Shown here piece by piece: positions 7,656-12,016 of a stretch of DNA of 12,016 nucleotides; the first letter of the stretch is position 1; every line of letters starts with the position of its first letter. Source of the stretch: Clostridiales bacterium (lineage in GTDB: Bacteria > Bacillota > Clostridia > Christensenellales > CAG-1252); NCBI GenBank assembly GCA_003445835.1, contig DMCI01000136.1:1-12016 (forward strand). The letters run 5' to 3'. The position numbers were made by a program, and so were the translations under genes. The notes beneath the pieces were generated by a model. That model saw only the letters and a list, made by a program, of their open reading frames with translations, did no database searches and was not told the DNA's origin.

Positions 7656-8416
7656 GAGTTCTTTTGGCAGACGACGAGGAATTGCAGTTGCTTCGCTTAA
7701 AAAACGCGGTGGAAAAAGTTCTGCCGCCGGAAATAGAGATCTTGGAGTTTACCAATCCGTTTGAAGCGTTGCAGGTGGCGTCGAAAAGGAAGATAGACAT
7801 TGCGTTTTTGGATATCGAGATGCCGGGCATCGGCGGGATCGATCTGGCAAAAAAACTAAAGACAATCAATCCGCAGGTCAATATTATTTTCGTGACGGCG
7901 TACGACGGTTACGCGTTGGACGCCTATAAGATACACGCATCCGGCTACGTGACCAAACCCGCTACCGAAAGCAAGATCAAGGAAGAACTTGACGGATTGC
8001 GCTATCCCGTGGAAATGAAAGCCACGAAGAAATTGCAAGTCAAGTGCTTCGGTAACTTTGAAGTTTTTGCCGAGGGCGTACCCTTAAAGTTTGGCAGAAG
8101 CCGTTCCAAGGAACTGTTCGCATACCTCGTCGACCGCGAAGGCGCAGCGATAAACATCAACGAGCTTAACGCCATCCTTTGGGAAGAAGACCACAAGTCC
8201 TATTGTCGCAACTTGATCGCCGACCTGATCGCCGCCCTCAAAAAAGTGGGCGCCGAAGACGTTTTCGTAAAGCGTCGCAACGAATGTTTCATAGATGTTA
8301 ACAAGATCGATTGCGACGCCTATGCTTATAAAAAAGGCGACCCCGACGCCGTGCGCGCCTATCGCGGAGAGTATATGATACAGTATCCGTGGGCGATCTT
8401 CGACGCCGATTGCTGA
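7652..8416 (+). CDS. Response regulator, receiver plus SARP/OmpR-like winged helix
   Basis: This 254-residue protein is the presumed partner of the upstream kinase. The receiver domain (about 1-120) has the acidic pair Asp7-Asp8, phospho-acceptor Asp54 in FLDIEMPG, switch Thr82 in FVTAYDGYALDAYK and Lys102 in VTKPA. The spacing DGYALDAYKIHASGYVTKP is of the type seen in LytTR-family regulators. The output domain (about 126-220) is not LytTR: it begins LQVKCFGNFEVFAEGVPLKF and continues RSKELFAYLVDREGA, ELNAILWEE and FIDVNKIDCDAY, as in the OmpR-like winged helix of SARP regulators. The tail YRGEYMIQYPWA resembles the beginning of the bacterial transcriptional activator (BTAD) repeat region, but the protein ends soon after, so no full BTAD is present. 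The start overlaps the kinase TGA (ATGA) and follows GAGGGG at 7641-7646. Its DNA targets are unknown; autoregulation of the 6346-6374 promoter is a possibility only. Confidence 0.88.
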   Translation: MRVLLADDEELQLLRLKNAVEKVLPPEIEILEFTNPFEALQVASKRKIDIAFLDIEMPGIGGIDLAKKLKTINPQVNIIFVTAYDGYALDAYKIHASGYVTKPATESKIKEELDGLRYPVEMKATKKLQVKCFGNFEVFAEGVPLKFGRSRSKELFAYLVDREGAAININELNAILWEEDHKSYCRNLIADLIAALKKVGAEDVFVKRRNECFIDVNKIDCDAYAYKKGDPDAVRAYRGEYMIQYPWAIFDADC

Positions 8417-8460
8417 CAAGCGGAGGACGGACGCGGGGAATAATGAAGGGATAATACGAC

Positions 8461-8491
8461 AAAGCGGCGAGGTGAAAATCTTGCCGTTTTT
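8461..8491 (+). terminator. Probable intrinsic terminator after the response regulator
   Basis: AAAGCGGCGAG (8461-8471) can pair with CTTGCCGTTTT (8480-8490) over 11 positions, including two G-U pairs, around an 8-nt loop. The 3' arm runs into a five-T tract (8487-8491). It lies 44 nt past the response regulator stop. An alternative stem GTGAAAA (8472-8478) with TTTTCAC (8488-8494) uses the loop and T-tract and would exclude this one. Confidence 0.65.
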
Positions 8492-8494
8492 CAC

Positions 8495-8636
8495 GCGCGT
8501 AGCCGTTTCCTTTTTTGCAAATTCACATAAATGCGGCGAATGACGATCTAAAAATGAATATTTTTGCGTTTTATGCAGCAAATTCGCAATCAAAATTGAA
8601 TAATATAAAATTTTTAAAAAAATATGCAAAAAATAT
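8495..8636 (+). promoter_or_regulatory. AT-rich noncoding stretch upstream of argC
   Basis: No credible gene lies here. From about 8541 the DNA becomes strongly AT-rich, unlike the flanking genes. Long A and T runs at 8606-8636 abut the argC -35 element and could act as an UP element. The whole gap between the response regulator stop and argC (8417-8698) contains only this stretch, the terminator and the promoter. Confidence 0.5.
8553..8570 (+). promoter_or_regulatory. Possible ArgR/AhrC operator (ARG box-like site)
   Basis: The 18 bases AATGAATATTTTTGCGTT match the left half of the ARG box consensus (TGAAT followed by four A/T) perfectly and the right half (ATTCA) at 2 of 5 positions. A second TGAAT half-site occurs at 8597-8601. 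ArgR/AhrC repressors control arg operons in many bacteria, so the location is apt, but AT-rich DNA gives such half-sites by chance. Confidence 0.25.
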
Positions 8637-8665
8637 TTGACCAATGGTCGCGCGCGAGGTATAAT
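8637..8665 (+). promoter_or_regulatory. Near-consensus promoter of the arg operon
   Basis: TTGACC (8637-8642) and TATAAT (8660-8665) are 17 nt apart, a nearly perfect housekeeping promoter. Transcription would start near 8672, giving a short leader of about 27 nt containing the ribosome binding site GAGGGAG (8687-8693) before the argC ATG. That leaves no room for a T-box or other long riboswitch, so control is expected at initiation. Confidence 0.88.
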
Positions 8666-8698
8666 AAGAGCACACTCACGTTATAAGAGGGAGAAGCA

Positions 8699-9607
8699 AT
8701 GAAGGTTTTTGTGGACGGAAGCGCCGGGACGACGGGGCTGGAGATCGTAAATCGGCTGACTGCCAGGGAAGATATTTCCTTGGTCACTTTGTCCGAGGAG
8801 ATGAGAAAGGACGCCGCTGCCCGTAAGGAAGCGATGCTTTCTTCCGATCTTGCCGTGCTTTGCTTGCCGGACGAAGCCGCCGTTGAAGCGGTCTCCTTTG
8901 CGGAAGGCAGCAAAGTCAAGATCATCGACGCATCTACGGCGCATCGCGTTTCACCCGATTTTGTGTACGGTCTTCCGGAATTGCCCGGTAGGCGTGAACT
9001 GATCAAAAAGGCGACGAGGGTCGCCAATCCGGGCTGTCATGCCAGCGGATTTATCGCGTTGGTGGCGCCCCTCGTGGCGGCGGGCGTGCTTGACAAAAAC
9101 GCGCCGCTCTCCGCGTTTTCCCTGACCGGGTATACCGGCGGCGGCAAAAAGATGATCAAGCAATACGAGGGCGGCGAGGAGGACGTTTCCGCACCCAGAC
9201 AATACGCTTTGACCCAAGTTCACAAGCATCTTAAGGAAATGGTCGCGCAAACGGGGCTTTCCAAGGCGCCCGTCTTCCTGCCCGTGGTGGCGGCGTTCCC
9301 CAGAGGGATGCAGGTATCCGTGCCCCTTTTGCCGGAGTGGCTCAACTGTGATGCGGAGGGTGTGAAACAGGTTTACAAGGATCTTTACCAAGGCGGCGTC
9401 ATCCGTTATGAAGACGTTGAAGCAGGGACCCTTCCCGCAGACGTTATGGCGGGCAAAGACGGGATGAAGATTACCCTCGTGGGCAATGCGGAAAGAATGG
9501 TTGCCATTGCGCTTTTCGATAACCTCGGCAAGGGCGCAAGCGGCGCGGCGATACAAAATTTGAACTTGATGCTCGGCGTGGATGAAACCACCGGGCTGGT
9601 CTTATAG
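8699..9607 (+). CDS. argC: N-acetyl-gamma-glutamyl-phosphate reductase, short (type 2) form
   Basis: This NADPH-dependent enzyme reduces N-acetylglutamyl phosphate to the semialdehyde, the third step of arginine synthesis. The N-terminal dinucleotide-binding segment KVFVDGSAGTTGLEI and LAVLCLPDEAA are followed by IDASTAHR, VYGLPEL and the active-site ANPGCHASGF with nucleophile Cys113. SLTGYTGGGKKMI continues the catalytic domain. At 302 residues it is shorter than the roughly 345-residue common ArgC, and its motifs agree with the type 2 class best known from Alphaproteobacteria and some anaerobes. It opens the arg operon directly behind a strong promoter. The TAG stop forms part of the AGGAGG of argJ. 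Confidence 0.94.
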   Translation: MKVFVDGSAGTTGLEIVNRLTAREDISLVTLSEEMRKDAAARKEAMLSSDLAVLCLPDEAAVEAVSFAEGSKVKIIDASTAHRVSPDFVYGLPELPGRRELIKKATRVANPGCHASGFIALVAPLVAAGVLDKNAPLSAFSLTGYTGGGKKMIKQYEGGEEDVSAPRQYALTQVHKHLKEMVAQTGLSKAPVFLPVVAAFPRGMQVSVPLLPEWLNCDAEGVKQVYKDLYQGGVIRYEDVEAGTLPADVMAGKDGMKITLVGNAERMVAIALFDNLGKGASGAAIQNLNLMLGVDETTGLVL

Positions 9608-9611
9608 GAGG
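9606..9611 (+). promoter_or_regulatory. argJ ribosome binding site overlapping the argC stop
   Basis: AGGAGG begins within the argC TAG. The 13-base block AGGAGGAAGTATG here is identical to the one at the argB start (10830-10842), where it begins with the last base of the argJ TAA. Both are full-strength Shine-Dalgarno sites placed so that stop and initiation site merge. Confidence 0.9.
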
Positions 9612-9615
9612 AAGT

Positions 9616-10830
9616 ATGAAAGTAGTATCCGGCGGCGTAACTGCCGCAAAAGGTTTTACGGCGGGCGGCGTGCATTGCGGCATTCGCAAAAGTCGCACCA
9701 AGCGCGATCTCGGCTTGATCTATTCCGAAGTGCCTGCTTCGGCGGCGGCGGTATACACCACCAACCTCGTGAAAGGCGCGCCCCTTTTGGTCACCAAAGC
9801 GCACCTTGCAAACGGCGTTGCGCAGGCTTGCATCATCAACAGCGGCAATGCCAACACCTGCAACGCAAACGGCGTGGAAATTGCCGAAAAGACCTCCGCG
9901 CTTCTTGCGGCGGAACTCGGCATTAAGACGGAAGACGTCGTCGTGGCGTCCACCGGCGTTATCGGTCAGCCGATGTGTATGGAACCCTTTGAAAAGGGGG
10001 TCGGCCCGTTGGTGAAGGATCTTTCCAAGGACGGCTCGTCCCGCGCGGCGGAAGCGATCATGACCACCGATACCGTCAAAAAGGAAGTTGCGGTCAGCTT
10101 TGACCTTGACGGCAAGACGGTTACCGTCGGCGGCATCGCCAAGGGCAGCGGTATGATCCACCCCAATATGGCGACGATGCTTGTGTTTATCACCACCGAC
10201 TGCGCGATCTCTCCCGCAATGCTCCAAAAGGCGTTGTCTTCGGACGTCAAGGATACCTTCAATATGGTCAGCGTGGACGGCGATACTTCCACCAACGATA
10301 TGGTGACGGTACTTGCAAACGGACTTGCGGGCAATACGTTGATCGATCGGGAAGGCGATGATTTTACTGCCTTTATGAAGGCGCTCAATAGCGTAACGGT
10401 CGCTTTGTGCAAAGCGCTTGCCGCAGACGGCGAAGGCGCTACCAAGTTTTTGGAGTGTTCCGTAACGGGCGCCAAGACCATCGCGGACGCCAAGAAGGCT
10501 GCAAAGGCGGTCATTTGTTCCAGTTTGGTCAAGGCGGCGATGTTCGGTTCGGACGCCAACTGGGGCAGGGTACTTTGCGCTATCGGTTACTCCGGCGCTG
10601 ACGTAGACGTCAACAAAGTGGACGTGGCGTTCACGTCCAAAGCGGGCACGATCTCGGTTTGCGAAAAAGGCGCTTCGGTGGATTTCTCGGAGGAGATCGC
10701 CAAAAAGATCCTTTCCGAAAAAGAGATCACCATTGCGGTCACCCTGCACGACGGCGAGGCGTCGTCGGTGGCTTGGGGTTCCGATCTGACCTACGATTAC
10801 GTCAGGATCAACGGCGATTATCGCACCTAA
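9616..10830 (+). CDS. argJ: Glutamate N-acetyltransferase / ornithine acetyltransferase
   Basis: ArgJ transfers the acetyl group from N-acetylornithine to glutamate, giving ornithine and N-acetylglutamate and so closing the cyclic arginine pathway; many members also make N-acetylglutamate from acetyl-CoA. The 404-residue precursor has the self-cleavage site in KGSGMIHPNMATMLVF. Cleavage between Ala186 and Thr187 would yield alpha and beta chains, with Thr187 as the nucleophile. The oxyanion-hole motif STGVIG is at 112-117. INSGNANTCN (75-84) and the beta-chain SVDGDTSTND are further family marks. Whether this copy is mono- or bifunctional cannot be read from sequence; the presence of a cyclic pathway predicts at least some synthase activity or another source of N-acetylglutamate. 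The ATG follows AGGAGG by 4 nt. Confidence 0.96.
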   Translation: MKVVSGGVTAAKGFTAGGVHCGIRKSRTKRDLGLIYSEVPASAAAVYTTNLVKGAPLLVTKAHLANGVAQACIINSGNANTCNANGVEIAEKTSALLAAELGIKTEDVVVASTGVIGQPMCMEPFEKGVGPLVKDLSKDGSSRAAEAIMTTDTVKKEVAVSFDLDGKTVTVGGIAKGSGMIHPNMATMLVFITTDCAISPAMLQKALSSDVKDTFNMVSVDGDTSTNDMVTVLANGLAGNTLIDREGDDFTAFMKALNSVTVALCKALAADGEGATKFLECSVTGAKTIADAKKAAKAVICSSLVKAAMFGSDANWGRVLCAIGYSGADVDVNKVDVAFTSKAGTISVCEKGASVDFSEEIAKKILSEKEITIAVTLHDGEASSVAWGSDLTYDYVRINGDYRT

Positions 10831-10839
10831 GGAGGAAGT

Positions 10840-11694
10840 ATGGATCTTTCCAATTTTGAAAGGGCGGAAGTGTTGACGCAAGCGCTTCCCTATATCAAGA
10901 GGTATGTCGGCAAGATCGTCGTCGTCAAGTACGGCGGCAACGCAATGACCAGCGAAAGTCTCAAAGAACAGGTCATGGAGGATATCACGTTGCTCCATCT
11001 GATCGGCGTAAAAGTCGTGTTGGTGCACGGCGGCGGCCCCGAGATCTCTTCGATGATGACCAAGATCGGGCTGAAACCCACTTTCGTGGACGGGCTTCGC
11101 GTGACGGACAAAGAGACGGTGGACGTCGTACAGATGGTGCTTGCGGGCAAGGTCAACAAATCGCTTGTCAGCTACCTTGAGAGCAAGGGCGCAAAAGCGA
11201 TGGGCATCAGCGGTATCGACGGCAAGTTGATCGTCGCCAAAAAGAAGAACGAAAAACTCGGTTACGTGGGCGAGATCGAAAAGATCAACATCAAGCCGGT
11301 GTTCGACTTGTTGGAAAAGGGGTACATCCCCGTCGTTTCCACCATCGCCACGAGCGAGGACGGCGAGACGTACAACATCAACGGCGATACGGCGGCGGCG
11401 TACGTCGCGGGCGCTCTTTCCGCAAAAAGGTTGATCATGATGACCGATATTTGCGGCGTATTGCGCGACAAGGACGATCCTTCCACCTTGATCCCCGAGA
11501 TCAAGGCGTCCGAAGCGGAGGAACTGTATAAAAGCGGCGTGATCTCCGGCGGGATGATCCCCAAGGTGGAATGCTGCTTTACCGCCATCAAGCAAGGCGT
11601 CAAGCGCGTTATCATCATGGACGGTAGGGTGCCGCATTCCATTTTGATGGAGCTTTTGACCGACGAAGGTAGCGGCACGATGTTTGTGGAGTAA
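10840..11694 (+). CDS. argB: N-acetylglutamate kinase, probably arginine-sensitive
   Basis: ArgB phosphorylates N-acetylglutamate in the second step of arginine synthesis. The 284-residue amino acid kinase fold shows KYGGNAM (Lys30), VHGGGPEI (62-69), GLRVTD (85-90), the NINGDTAAA segment (Asp183) and GGMIPKV (Lys242). About 20 residues (ALPYIKRYVGK region) precede the first strand. This N-terminal helix is found in hexameric kinases inhibited by arginine and is missing from the 258-residue E. coli enzyme. The C-terminal pattern VPHSILMELLTDEGSGT, with His266, also fits the arginine-binding form. Feedback inhibition here is the usual control point in organisms using ArgJ. The start lies 9 nt past the argJ stop with GGAGG at 10831-10835. 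Confidence 0.96.
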   Translation: MDLSNFERAEVLTQALPYIKRYVGKIVVVKYGGNAMTSESLKEQVMEDITLLHLIGVKVVLVHGGGPEISSMMTKIGLKPTFVDGLRVTDKETVDVVQMVLAGKVNKSLVSYLESKGAKAMGISGIDGKLIVAKKKNEKLGYVGEIEKINIKPVFDLLEKGYIPVVSTIATSEDGETYNINGDTAAAYVAGALSAKRLIMMTDICGVLRDKDDPSTLIPEIKASEAEELYKSGVISGGMIPKVECCFTAIKQGVKRVIIMDGRVPHSILMELLTDEGSGTMFVE

Positions 11695-11696
11695 AA

Positions 11697-12016
11697 ATGA
11701 ACACGATAGAAAAAGATCAACTTTATTTGGCGGGCACCTACGGGCGTTTCCCGCTGGAGATCGTAAACGGCAAAGGCTCTGTTGCCATTGGCGCGGACGG
11801 CAAAAGCTATATCGATATGGGCGCGGGCATCGCGGTCAACACTTTCGGCTATGCCGACGGCGTTTTCATCGATGCGGTGACCAAGCAGCTTTCGGCGGTG
11901 CAACACACTTCCAATCTGTACTATACCGCCCCTGCGGCGGATCTTGCGGAAGCGCTCGTGAAAAAGTCGGGGATGAAAAAGGTCTTCTTCGGCAACAGCG
12001 GCGCGGAAGCCAACGA
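11697..12016 (+). CDS. argD: Acetylornithine aminotransferase, 3' end missing
   Basis: This PLP-dependent class III aminotransferase converts N-acetylglutamate semialdehyde to N-acetylornithine, the step between ArgC and ArgJ. Only the first 106 residues (plus two bases of the next codon) are inside the window; the family is about 390-400 residues. The visible part carries the N-terminal pattern of ArgD: LAGTYGRFPLEIVNGKG, the GKSYIDMGAGIAVNTFGY segment, QHTSNLYY, and the PLP phosphate-binding FFGNSGAEANE at the window edge. The catalytic lysine lies beyond the end. The ATG is 2 nt after the argB TAA, with GGAG at 11688-11691. Related ornithine or GABA aminotransferases share these motifs, but the arg operon position supports ArgD. 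Confidence 0.93.
   Translation, partial: MNTIEKDQLYLAGTYGRFPLEIVNGKGSVAIGADGKSYIDMGAGIAVNTFGYADGVFIDAVTKQLSAVQHTSNLYYTAPAADLAEALVKKSGMKKVFFGNSGAEAN

Noticed and set aside
8450-8457. GATAAT as a -10 element upstream of the probable terminator
   Set aside because: No -35-like hexamer lies 16-18 nt upstream, and transcription from it would meet the hairpin at 8461-8491 at once.
8614-9027. Minus-strand reading frame crossing the argC promoter
   Set aside because: It is antisense to argC and the promoter, lacks recognisable domains and has no credible start signal.
9406-11637. A very long open frame (743 codons) on the minus strand opposite argC-argJ-argB
   Set aside because: It runs antisense to three well-recognised genes, shows no family motif, and is His/Asp/Arg-rich as expected from reading the complement of GC-biased codons. 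It is a shadow of codon usage.

Overview
The window comes from a bacterial chromosome of moderate GC content. It is almost entirely coding on the + strand and carries mainly amino-acid biosynthesis genes. Strong GGAGG-type ribosome binding sites, a monofunctional HisB, a fused HisIE, a PHP-type histidinol phosphatase, an ArgJ-based arginine pathway and a LytS-like kinase together suggest a member of the Firmicutes/Clostridia, possibly an uncultured gut lineage. That placement is inferred from gene content and style, not from a marker gene.

Region 1 (1-6283) is the distal part of a histidine operon, in the order hisD (5' end cut off)-hisC-hisB-hisH-hisA-hisF-hisIE-hisK. The genes overlap by 1-4 nt or are 1-2 nt apart, so translational coupling is likely. 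hisG (and hisZ, if present) would lie upstream of the window. The visible genes supply every step after the HisG reaction: pyrophosphohydrolase/cyclohydrolase (HisIE), isomerase (HisA), the glutaminase-cyclase pair (HisH/HisF), dehydratase (HisB), aminotransferase (HisC), phosphatase (HisK) and dehydrogenase (HisD). A textbook intrinsic terminator at 6291-6317 closes the operon.

Region 2 (6318-8494) is a self-contained two-component system. It has its own extended -10 promoter, a seven-helix LytS/YehU-like histidine kinase and a response regulator that overlaps it by 4 nt, followed by a probable terminator. Two points stand out. The promoter is placed so that the predicted transcription start falls on the kinase ATG (a leaderless arrangement). 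The regulator carries a SARP/OmpR-like winged helix instead of the LytTR domain usually paired with this kinase class. No ligand or target can be read from the sequence.

Region 3 (8495-12016) holds an AT-rich regulatory stretch with a near-consensus promoter (TTGACC-17-TATAAT), then argC-argJ-argB-argD (argD cut off by the window end). The set encodes the cyclic acetyl-ornithine route: ArgJ recycles the acetyl group, ArgB has the N-terminal helix typical of arginine-inhibited kinases, and ArgC is the short (type 2) form.

No mobile elements, CRISPR arrays, tRNAs or rRNAs were seen. Most of the window is ordinary biosynthetic DNA; the two-component system and its promoter are the parts that merit a second look.
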